Assembly (NCBI GenBank): GCA_963843085.1
Contig: CAWJJG010000010.1
Location: forward strand, 437,986-501,985
From: DASUPK01 sp963843085
GTDB taxonomy: Bacteria; Actinomycetota; Thermoleophilia; Solirubrobacterales; 70-9
Direction: 5' to 3'
Length of the DNA: 64,000 nt
Positions 16,938 through 23,966 of the stretch are shown piece by piece. Each line of letters starts with the position of its first letter. Within the stretch, counting starts at the first letter, position 1. A program made the position numbers and the translations under genes. The notes beneath the pieces were generated by a model, which worked only from the letters and a program-made list of their open reading frames with translations, was not told the DNA's origin and ran no database searches.

Positions 16938-17684
16938 ATGGACGGGAAGCCCCTCTATCCCAAGGTCGTCGTCGGCTACGAGGAGAACGACCGCGGCGAG
17001 GACGCGCGGGTGCTCGCCGAGCGGGTGGTCATGCGGGGCGGCGGCGAGCTCAAGGTGGTGAACGTCGAGAAGGGATCGCCGGCCGACGCGCTCCAGGCCC
17101 TCGCCGAGAGCGGAGAGGCGGACCTGATCGTGCTCGGGTCGACCCATCGCGGGCACGTCGGCTCGGTGTCGCCCGGCAGCGTGGCCGAGCACCTGCTGCA
17201 CGGCGCCCGCTGCCGGCTGATCATCGCCCCGAAGGGCTACGCGGAGGAGGACCACTCGCAGGATCGCCTGCGGGTTCTCGCCGTGGGGTACGACGGGATG
17301 GCCGAGTCGCAGGCGGCCCTCCAGGAGGGGGCCAGGCTCGCGGAGAAGTTCCACGCGTCGATGAAGGTGGTCGGGGTGGCGACGCCGGTGCCTGCGCTGG
17401 GTGCGGCCGCCGCGGCGCAGACAGGCGCCGAGGCCGGGCCGGACTTCCAGAGCCGCCTGCATGACGCGGCCGCCGAGCTTCCGCCCGAGCTGCGTGCCCT
17501 GCCGATACTGGAGAAGGGCGACCCGGTCGAGAAGCTGCTCGAGGCCTGCGAGTCTGGAGTCGACCTGCTGGTGCTCGGATCGCGTGGCTTTGGCCCGGTG
17601 CTGCGCCTGCTGATCGGGAGCGTCTCCTCGCGCGTGATCCGCGCGGCGAAGTGCCCCGTGATGGTCGTCCCGCGGCCAGGCTAG
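16938..17684 (+). CDS. universal stress protein, two tandem USP domains
   Basis: This 248-residue protein has two UspA-like domains, each with the nucleotide-binding signature: GSTHRGHVGSVSPGSVAEHL in the first and GSRGFGPVLRLLIGSVSSRV in the second. ATP or AMP binding is likely for both. The start at MDGKPLYPKVVVGYEE is the typical first strand. Tandem USPs in actinobacteria often respond to hypoxia or dormancy, which fits the neighbouring hydrogenase and pyruvate:ferredoxin oxidoreductase genes. The stop overlaps that of the convergent small membrane gene (CTAG shared). Confidence 0.9.
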   Translation: MDGKPLYPKVVVGYEENDRGEDARVLAERVVMRGGGELKVVNVEKGSPADALQALAESGEADLIVLGSTHRGHVGSVSPGSVAEHLLHGARCRLIIAPKGYAEEDHSQDRLRVLAVGYDGMAESQAALQEGARLAEKFHASMKVVGVATPVPALGAAAAAQTGAEAGPDFQSRLHDAAAELPPELRALPILEKGDPVEKLLEACESGVDLLVLGSRGFGPVLRLLIGSVSSRVIRAAKCPVMVVPRPG

Positions 17685-17926
17685 AAGCCGCGGCGCTCCT
17701 TGTCAGTGTGGTCCACCTCGCGCGGGTGCTTGCGGAGGTCACGTCGGAGCATCACCTCGTGGACGATGAACAGGGTCAGCAGGCTCAGGCAGATGACGCT
17801 GAGCAATCCGAGCTGCAGCGGGCTGTAGGCCTGCCAGACCAGGCCGTAGAGGTAGAGCCCCACGATCCCGGCGGCGAGGACCCAGAAGGCGACCCGGAAT
17901 CTCTCGAATCTCGCTCGCATCTCCAT
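17681..17926 (-). CDS. small two-TM membrane protein after the por operon
   Basis: The protein has 81 residues. A strong ribosome site (AAAGGAGGAACG) precedes ATG 17926, so the longer frame upstream is rejected. It has two hydrophobic helices (VAFWVLAAGIVGLYLYGLVW and LGLLSVICLSLLTLFIVHEV) and a charged, Arg-rich C-terminus ending KERRGF. It follows the NADPH/ferredoxin subunit gene by 11 bases and is probably the last gene of the por operon. It could anchor the complex to the membrane; this is inference. No family name recognised. Confidence 0.75.
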   Translation of the reverse strand: MEMRARFERFRVAFWVLAAGIVGLYLYGLVWQAYSPLQLGLLSVICLSLLTLFIVHEVMLRRDLRKHPREVDHTDKERRGF

Positions 17927-17937
17927 CGTTCCTCCTT

Positions 17938-19575
17938 TCAGATCTTCTCGGGGATCATCTCGATCGCGCCGCACGGGCACTCCTGGACGCAGAGCCGGCA
18001 TCCCTTGCAGAAGTCGAGATCGATCTCATAGAGCTCGCCCGGCTCGCCGAGCTTGATCACGGCGTTGTCGGGACAGACGGCGTAGCAGTTGTCGCAGGAG
18101 AAGCAGTTGCCGCATGACATGCAGCGGCGCGCCTCATAGAGGGCGTTGGACTCGTCGAGCCCGCCGACGACCTCATCGAAGGTGGACGCGCGGCGCGCCG
18201 CTTCGAGCTCGGGCTGGAGGGCGCGCGGCGCGTCGGCGTAGTACCAGGTGTTGAGCTGGTCGAAGGTGACCACCTCGTGCTTCGGCGCGGGCTCGAAGGC
18301 CTCGCCTCGGAGCCAGCCGTCGATGTTGCGCGCGGCCTTCTTGCCGTGGCCGACGCCGACCGTGACGGTGCGCTCCGCGGGGACCATGTCGCCGCCCGCG
18401 AAGACGCCCTCGTGCCCGGTCATCATGTTCGGTGCGACCTCGACGACACCGTCGGTGACCTCGATGCCCGCGACGCCGTCGAGGAGGGAGAGGTCGGCCT
18501 CCTGGCCGAGCGCGAGGATGACCGAGTCGGCCTCGAGCTCGTCCAATTCGCCGGTGGGCTGGGGGAAGCCCGTCTCGTCGAGCTCCATCTTCTCAACGGT
18601 GATCTTCTTGCCGTCGACCTGCTTGATGGTCTCGAGCCAGCGCATCATCACGCCCTCGTCCTCGGCCTCGGTGACCTCGAACTCGTGGGCGGGCATCTTG
18701 TCGCGGTTGCGGCGGTAGACGACCACCGCGTCGGTGGCGCCGAGCCGCTTGGCCGTGCGGGCCGCGTCCATCGCCGTGTTGCCGCCGCCGTAGACGACGA
18801 CCTTGCGCCCGAGTAGGGGCCGCTCATCACCCTCCATCTGCTCGAGAACCGACACCGCGTCGAGAATGTGGGCGGCCTCGCCTGCGGGGATGTCGGCGTG
18901 CCTGCCGATGTGGGCGCCGACGGCGAGGAAGGCCGCGTCGAAGCCCTCCTCCTTCATGGCCTCCTCGATGTTCGTGACCTTGCTGTTGAGCTCGAGCTCC
19001 ACACCCAGGTCGAGGATCCGCTGGACCTCGGCGTCCAGCACGTCGCGCGGAAGCCGGTAGGTCGGGATGCCGAAGCGCATCATGCCGCCGGCCATCGGGC
19101 CTGCCTCGCGGATCGTCACCTCGTGGCCGAGGCGGCGCAGGTGGTAGGCGGCGGAGAGGCCGGAGGGGCCCGCCCCGACGATGAGCACCCGCTTGCCCGA
19201 CGGCTTGGCGGGCGGCTCGAAGGACCAGCCCTGCTTGATCGCCTCGTCGCCGATGAAGCGCTCAACCGAGTGGATGCCGACTGACTCATCCAGCTCGCCG
19301 CGGTTGCAGGTCGACTCGCACGGGTGGTAACAGACGCGGCCCATGATCGCCGGGAACGGGTTCTCCTCGACGATCTTGCGCCAGGCGCGCTCGTAGCCCT
19401 CGCCGCCGTCCTCGGCCTCGTACAGCCAGGCCTGGCAGTTCTCGCCGGCCGGGCAGGCCTGGTTGCAGGGAGGGAGGCGGTCGACGTACTGGGCCCGCTC
19501 GGTTCGCCAGGAGCCGGTCTTGTTGGCGAGGCTGGAGCCGACGTCGAGCGTGATGGCGTAGGGACGGGAGGCCAT
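17938..19575 (-). CDS. NADPH:ferredoxin oxidoreductase (GltD/NfnB-like) fused to 2[4Fe-4S] ferredoxin
   Basis: This 545-residue protein has, in order: an N-terminal Fe-S region (CNQACPAGENCQAW and CYHPCESTCNRGELD), an FAD-binding fold (VLIVGAGPSGLSAAYHLRRL), an NADPH-binding fold (VVVYGGGNTAMDAARTAKRL), and a C-terminal 2[4Fe-4S] ferredoxin domain (CMSCGNCFSCDNCYAVCP; CKGCRLCVQECPCGAIEMI). It replaces the separate delta subunit of pyruvate:ferredoxin oxidoreductases and would pass electrons from PorAB to NADP+, or the reverse. Its ATG overlaps the porB stop by one base (TGATG). The ferredoxin domain is complete. Confidence 0.88.
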   Translation of the reverse strand: MASRPYAITLDVGSSLANKTGSWRTERAQYVDRLPPCNQACPAGENCQAWLYEAEDGGEGYERAWRKIVEENPFPAIMGRVCYHPCESTCNRGELDESVGIHSVERFIGDEAIKQGWSFEPPAKPSGKRVLIVGAGPSGLSAAYHLRRLGHEVTIREAGPMAGGMMRFGIPTYRLPRDVLDAEVQRILDLGVELELNSKVTNIEEAMKEEGFDAAFLAVGAHIGRHADIPAGEAAHILDAVSVLEQMEGDERPLLGRKVVVYGGGNTAMDAARTAKRLGATDAVVVYRRNRDKMPAHEFEVTEAEDEGVMMRWLETIKQVDGKKITVEKMELDETGFPQPTGELDELEADSVILALGQEADLSLLDGVAGIEVTDGVVEVAPNMMTGHEGVFAGGDMVPAERTVTVGVGHGKKAARNIDGWLRGEAFEPAPKHEVVTFDQLNTWYYADAPRALQPELEAARRASTFDEVVGGLDESNALYEARRCMSCGNCFSCDNCYAVCPDNAVIKLGEPGELYEIDLDFCKGCRLCVQECPCGAIEMIPEKI

Positions 19576-20639
19576 CACTGCGGTCCGTGGGGGGTGTCGG
19601 CTAGCAGGTCGTGCCCGCCATCGTGGAGCAGGTCGGGGAGCGAGCCGTAGCCGCCGAGTAGGCCGAAGCGCTCGATGTTGGCGTCGGCGCGGGCCTGGAT
19701 CGCCTCGATCACCTCGGTCTGCGGCGGGTCCTTGAAGAGGTGCGCATAGCGCCGCTGCAGCTTCAGGTACTCGGTCACGGGCACCTGCTTGCGGATCTTG
19801 GAGACGCCGACCACCTCGCCGTCCTCCGCCTCGAAGACGGGGAAGATCCCGCTCTCCCTGACGAGGCGGGCGATCTTGATCGTGTCGCCGGAGGCGGAAC
19901 CCCACCCGAGTGGGCAGGGCACGAAGACGTGCAGGTAGCGGGCGCCGCGGAACTCCATCGCCCGCTCGACCTTGTACTCGAGGTCGTGGAGGTCGGCCAC
20001 GGTCGCGGTCGCCACGTAGGGGATCTCATGCGCCATCGCGATCAACGGCGCGTTCTTGCCCTGGCCGAAGACGTTGCCGGTCGTGTCGCCGACCGGCTTG
20101 GTGTTCGCCGTGCGGGCGGCCGGCGGGGTGGCGCCCGAGCGCTGGACGCCGGTGTTCATGTACGCCTCGTTGTCGTAACAGACGAAGAGCACGTCGTCGT
20201 TTCGCTCGAACATCCCGGAGAGGCAGCCGAAGCCGATGTCGAGCGTGCCGCCGTCACCGCCCTGGCCGACCACGCGGATGTCCTCGCGGCCCTTGGCGCG
20301 CATCGCGGCGGCGACCCCGGTGGCGACGGCCGGCGCGTTGCCGAACAGCGAGTGGATCCAGGGCAGGTTCCAGGAGCTTTCGGGGTACGGGGTGGAGAAG
20401 ACCTCCAGGCACCCGGTGGCGTTCGCGGCGACGAGCTTTCCCTTCGTCGCCCGCATCGCGGAGTCGAGGACATAGCGGGCGCCGAGCGCCTCGCCGCACC
20501 CCTGGCAGGCACGGTGGCCGCAGGTGAGCGTGTTGGAGCGCTCCATCTTGGCCTGGACCGTCCGCTTCGCTGGGTCGAGCAGCCGGTTGCCGGCCACGTA
20601 GGTGCCCGTCTGGTAGAGCTTGACCTCCTGGTAGGGCAT
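19575..20639 (-). CDS. porB: pyruvate/2-oxoacid:ferredoxin oxidoreductase beta subunit
   Basis: This 354-residue thiamine-diphosphate-binding subunit has the TPP motif in GQGGDGGTLDIGFGCLSGMF, followed by NDDVLFVCYDNEAYMNTG. Cys for an Fe-S cluster lie in LTCGHRACQGCGEALG. The TPP glycines and the Asn of YDNEAYMNTG are conserved. With PorA and PorG it oxidises pyruvate to acetyl-CoA and CO2 and reduces ferredoxin, or works in reverse to fix CO2. The start overlaps the porA stop (TGATG). The length is normal. Pyruvate is the likely substrate from the PorA type, but another 2-oxoacid is possible. Confidence 0.9.
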   Translation of the reverse strand: MPYQEVKLYQTGTYVAGNRLLDPAKRTVQAKMERSNTLTCGHRACQGCGEALGARYVLDSAMRATKGKLVAANATGCLEVFSTPYPESSWNLPWIHSLFGNAPAVATGVAAAMRAKGREDIRVVGQGGDGGTLDIGFGCLSGMFERNDDVLFVCYDNEAYMNTGVQRSGATPPAARTANTKPVGDTTGNVFGQGKNAPLIAMAHEIPYVATATVADLHDLEYKVERAMEFRGARYLHVFVPCPLGWGSASGDTIKIARLVRESGIFPVFEAEDGEVVGVSKIRKQVPVTEYLKLQRRYAHLFKDPPQTEVIEAIQARADANIERFGLLGGYGSLPDLLHDGGHDLLADTPHGPQ

Positions 20640-21904
20640 CAGTGGGCCTCCGCAGCGACGATGCCGAGGTCGCGCAGCATGTTCTCGGCGTGGGGACCCG
20701 CCGGCCTGCCGTCGGTCTCTCGCTCGAGCTCGCGCTTGACGAGCTCCAGATCGAGGTCGAGGAAGGAGAGGGATTCGAGCTCGTCGCGACCGGCCCGTTC
20801 CAACAGGCCGTGGAGCGAGGCGCGGGTGATCGCTCGACCGCCCAGACCCGCAATCACGGTGCTGCAGCGTGCGTGTCCGCCCACCAGGGCCTCGTGAACG
20901 TCCGTGGAGACGATCCCGCCGCGCCCTGGCGCGAGGGCCTTCTCGAGGACGACGATCCGGCAGGCGCCGGCGAGCGCCTCCCGGACCTCCTCGAGCGGGA
21001 AGGGCCGAAAGGACTTGATGGCGAGAGCGCCGACCCGGATCCCGGCGTCGCGCATCTCGTCGACGACCTCCTCGATCGTCCCCAGGACGGAACCGAGCGC
21101 CACGATGATCGTCTCGGCGCCCTGGGTCCTGTACCTGCGAACCAGTCCCCCGGACGGCCGCCCGAAGTCGACGGCGAAGCGCTGCCCCACCTGGGCGATT
21201 GCGTCGAGGGCCTGCATCTGCTTGGCGTGGGCGAGGTACTTGACCTCGAAGAACGCCTCCGGGCCGACCATCGCCCCGATCGTCATCGGATCGGCGGGGT
21301 CGAGCACGTGGCGGGGCTCGAAGGGCGGCACGAATCCGTCGACGCTCTCCTGCGTCGGGATGTCCACCTCCTCGTAGGCGTGGGTGAGGATGAAGCCGTC
21401 CATGCAGACCATCACCGGCAGCGAGATCTCCTCCGCGATCCGGTAGGCCTGGATATGCATGTCGAGGGCCTCCTGGTTCGACTCGGCGTAGAGCTGGATC
21501 CAGCCGGAGTCGCGCTGCGACATCGAATCGGAGTGGTCGTTCCAGATGTTGATCGGAGCACCGATCGCGCGATTGGCGACCGTCATCACGATCGGCAGCC
21601 CGAGGCCCGACGCGTTGTAGAGCGCCTCGGCCATGTAGAGGAGACCCTGGGAGGCGGTCGCCGTGTAGGTGCGGGCGCCGGCCGCGGATGCGCCGATCGC
21701 CGCGGACATGGCGCCGAACTCGGACTCCACCATCAGGTACTCGCAGGGGTCGAGGTCGCCGGTCCGGACCAGGTCGGAGAGGTGCTCGACGATGTGGGTC
21801 TGCGGGGAGATCGGATACGCGCTGATCACCTCTGGCCGGCAGAGCGCCACGGCCTCGGCGACAGCGCGGGAACCCTCCTCCTGCCGGCGTCCGCGACTAG
21901 GCAT
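20639..21904 (-). CDS. porA: pyruvate/2-oxoacid:ferredoxin oxidoreductase alpha subunit
   Basis: This 421-residue subunit has the conserved start AYPISPQTHIVEHLSDL, then VESEFGAMSAAIGASAAGAR and TATASQGLLYMAEALYNASG, and SDSMSQRDSGWIQLYAE, all typical of PorA. A C-terminal transketolase-like domain includes GSVLGTIEEVVDEMRDAG and KALAPGRGGIVSTDV. It binds the substrate side of the active site with PorB. The start overlaps the porG stop by eight bases. The gene order is wax-ester synthase, porG, porA, porB, NADPH/ferredoxin subunit, small membrane protein, with no gap longer than 11 bases. Confidence 0.92.
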   Translation of the reverse strand: MPSRGRRQEEGSRAVAEAVALCRPEVISAYPISPQTHIVEHLSDLVRTGDLDPCEYLMVESEFGAMSAAIGASAAGARTYTATASQGLLYMAEALYNASGLGLPIVMTVANRAIGAPINIWNDHSDSMSQRDSGWIQLYAESNQEALDMHIQAYRIAEEISLPVMVCMDGFILTHAYEEVDIPTQESVDGFVPPFEPRHVLDPADPMTIGAMVGPEAFFEVKYLAHAKQMQALDAIAQVGQRFAVDFGRPSGGLVRRYRTQGAETIIVALGSVLGTIEEVVDEMRDAGIRVGALAIKSFRPFPLEEVREALAGACRIVVLEKALAPGRGGIVSTDVHEALVGGHARCSTVIAGLGGRAITRASLHGLLERAGRDELESLSFLDLDLELVKRELERETDGRPAGPHAENMLRDLGIVAAEAH

Positions 21905-22478
21905 GGGTGAGCTCCTCGACCCTTTGGCGGACCGATTCGTAGGCGCTCTCAGACGCGCGCACGTTGCGGTCGGCGATCTCGCCCGAGAACTTCTGGGCGA
22001 TCGCGCGGGCGACCGCTTCGAGGCTGACGACGCCGGTCATCGCAGCGAACCCGCCGAGCAGCGACGTGTTGGGCATCGGCCGGCCCAGCTCGCGGTTGGC
22101 GATCTCGCTGGCGGCGAGCGTGAGCAGCCGGCCGGGCGCGAAGCCTTCGGCGAACTCGCTGAGGCCCAGCTCGTCCATGCCGCGCGAGGTGTTGATCAGC
22201 ACGAAGCCGTCGTCCTGCAACCCGCTGAAGACCTTGACCTGGTGAAGGAGGGTGGGGTCCTGGATGATCAGGGCGTTCGGCTCGGAGATCGGTTCGCGGA
22301 CGCGAATCTCGTGATCGTCGATCCGGCAGAACGCGGTCACGGGCGCACCCGTGCGCTCCGAGCCGAAGGTGGGGAAGGCCTGGGCGTGCTCGCCGTTCTC
22401 GAAGGCGGCGATCGAGAGCATCTCGGCCGCGGTGACGACGCCCTGGCCGCCTCGGCCGTGGATTCTCACCTGGAACAT
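21897..22478 (-). CDS. porG: pyruvate/2-oxoacid:ferredoxin oxidoreductase gamma subunit
   Basis: This 193-residue gamma subunit begins MFQVRIHGRGGQGVVTAAEM, the hallmark of the family, and continues with FPTFGSERTGAPVTAF and the NTSLLGGFAAMTGVV segment. ATG 22478 overlaps the stop of the wax-ester synthase gene by one base (TGATG); longer frames upstream are opposite readings of that gene. It belongs to the PorGAB complex and probably helps bind CoA. Confidence 0.92.
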   Translation of the reverse strand: MFQVRIHGRGGQGVVTAAEMLSIAAFENGEHAQAFPTFGSERTGAPVTAFCRIDDHEIRVREPISEPNALIIQDPTLLHQVKVFSGLQDDGFVLINTSRGMDELGLSEFAEGFAPGRLLTLAASEIANRELGRPMPNTSLLGGFAAMTGVVSLEAVARAIAQKFSGEIADRNVRASESAYESVRQRVEELTHA

Positions 22479-23950
22479 CAGGCCGCCTGTCCCGAGCGGG
22501 CCAGCTCGCCGAGCTCTGCGAGCGATTCGGCGATCCCGGTGTTGAGCACGCCGAGGTCCGGGACCGTGTCTCGGTCGGCGTTGATGCAGAAGAAGAGACT
22601 GCCGTCGTAGCTGAAGACCGCGAGGCCGACGGCGTGTTCGGCCGCAATCGGGACCAGGGGCCAGATCTCCTTGACCTTCGAGCCGAAGTAGTAGAGGGGG
22701 ATCTGCGGGCCGGGGACGTTGGTGACCGTGACGTTGAAGAGGCGCGTCGCGAACAGGGCCCGCGCGACGAAGCTGTGCAGCACCGGCGGCATGTGATTGC
22801 CGAGGTTGAGCAACACGCTCGAGCCCTCGTGCTGCGTTCCGGACTTCAGAGTCTCCGCCTCCTCGACCTGGTGGCGATACCGCTCCTCGGGGTCGGCGGC
22901 CCAGACCGGAAGGTGGACGAACAGGGACGAGATCCGGTTGCCCATCGAGAGGTGGTCGGCTGCAGTGCGGATGTTCATCGGGACCATGGCGCGGAGGCCG
23001 GGCTCGGTGATCACCTCGCCGCGCTCGGTGAGCAGCCGGCGGAAGCCCCCGGCCGCGGCCGCGAGGACGACGTCGTTGAGGGTGCCGCCGAGCGCGTTCT
23101 TGATCTCCTTGAGCTCGTCGAGCTTCACCGTGATCACGGCCAGCTGCCGTCCGGCGCCGATCGGCCGGTTGAGGCTGCACTCCGGGGCCGCGACCAACTC
23201 GTCGCGAACGATCAGCTCGGCCAGGGCACGGGAGCGGTGAGCGGCGTCCCGAGCCCGGCTCGGGTGGGTCGCCATGCCGACCGCGGTCTCGACCGCATGC
23301 AGGCCGGCGTGGGCGGCGCGGAGGGCCGCATGCCCGACGAACAGGTAGGGCTTCGCGACCAGGGAGGCCGCGTGGCGCACTCCCCGCCTGGGAGTCTCTT
23401 CGGTGTTGGGGTGGCCGACGTGCGCCGCCGCGTCCGAGCCGCCGTTGCGGGGGGCTCGGCGCTCGGGCTCGATGTCGAGCAGGGTGGTCGCCATGTCGAC
23501 GGAGCCAACGCCGTCGATCATGCAGTGGTGGGTCTTGGTGACGAGGGCCCAGCGCCCGTCGGCCAGCTCGATGACCACGATCTCCCAGAGCGGCTTCGAG
23601 CGGTCGAGGCGGTGGGAGTAGTACTCGCCGGCCCATTCCAGGAGCTCGTCGACTCCGCCGGGCGCGGGCAGCCCCGCGATCCGGACGTGCCGTTCGACGC
23701 GGAACCGCCTGTCCTCCTCCCAGCTGGGCCAGTGCAGGCCGCCGGTATGCGGGGAGGAGAGGCGCTGGGTGTAGCGCGGCAGGTCGGGGAGCCGATCGAC
23801 TACGTCCTGGCGAATCAGGTCGATCGGAGGGGCGCCCCCGCCCGGCTGCGGCTCCAGCAGCATGACGGCGCCGATGTGCATGTGGGCGCTCTGGTCGGCC
23901 TCCTCGAGCTCCAGGAAGGTCGCGTCCAGTGCGGTGAGCTGATCCTCCAT
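22478..23950 (-). CDS. wax ester synthase/diacylglycerol acyltransferase (WS/DGAT)
   Basis: This 490-residue enzyme carries the catalytic HHxxxDG motif (HHCMIDG, residues 141-147) and the later motifs GNRISSLFVHLP and NVTVTNVPGPQIPLYYFGSK. It makes triacylglycerol or wax esters from acyl-CoA at the membrane. The first gene of a tightly coupled operon with porG, porA and porB: its TGA overlaps the porG ATG. It lies 16 bases downstream of the ppsA stop, so it may be co-transcribed with PEP synthase. The coupling links storage lipid with pyruvate metabolism. Confidence 0.9.
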   Translation of the reverse strand: MEDQLTALDATFLELEEADQSAHMHIGAVMLLEPQPGGGAPPIDLIRQDVVDRLPDLPRYTQRLSSPHTGGLHWPSWEEDRRFRVERHVRIAGLPAPGGVDELLEWAGEYYSHRLDRSKPLWEIVVIELADGRWALVTKTHHCMIDGVGSVDMATTLLDIEPERRAPRNGGSDAAAHVGHPNTEETPRRGVRHAASLVAKPYLFVGHAALRAAHAGLHAVETAVGMATHPSRARDAAHRSRALAELIVRDELVAAPECSLNRPIGAGRQLAVITVKLDELKEIKNALGGTLNDVVLAAAAGGFRRLLTERGEVITEPGLRAMVPMNIRTAADHLSMGNRISSLFVHLPVWAADPEERYRHQVEEAETLKSGTQHEGSSVLLNLGNHMPPVLHSFVARALFATRLFNVTVTNVPGPQIPLYYFGSKVKEIWPLVPIAAEHAVGLAVFSYDGSLFFCINADRDTVPDLGVLNTGIAESLAELGELARSGQAA

Positions 23951-23966
23951 GGCCCCCAGCCCCCCT

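Noticed and set aside
20642..21910. 422-codon open frame opposite porA
   Set aside because: Low-complexity composition with no motifs; porA on the other strand is complete and conserved.
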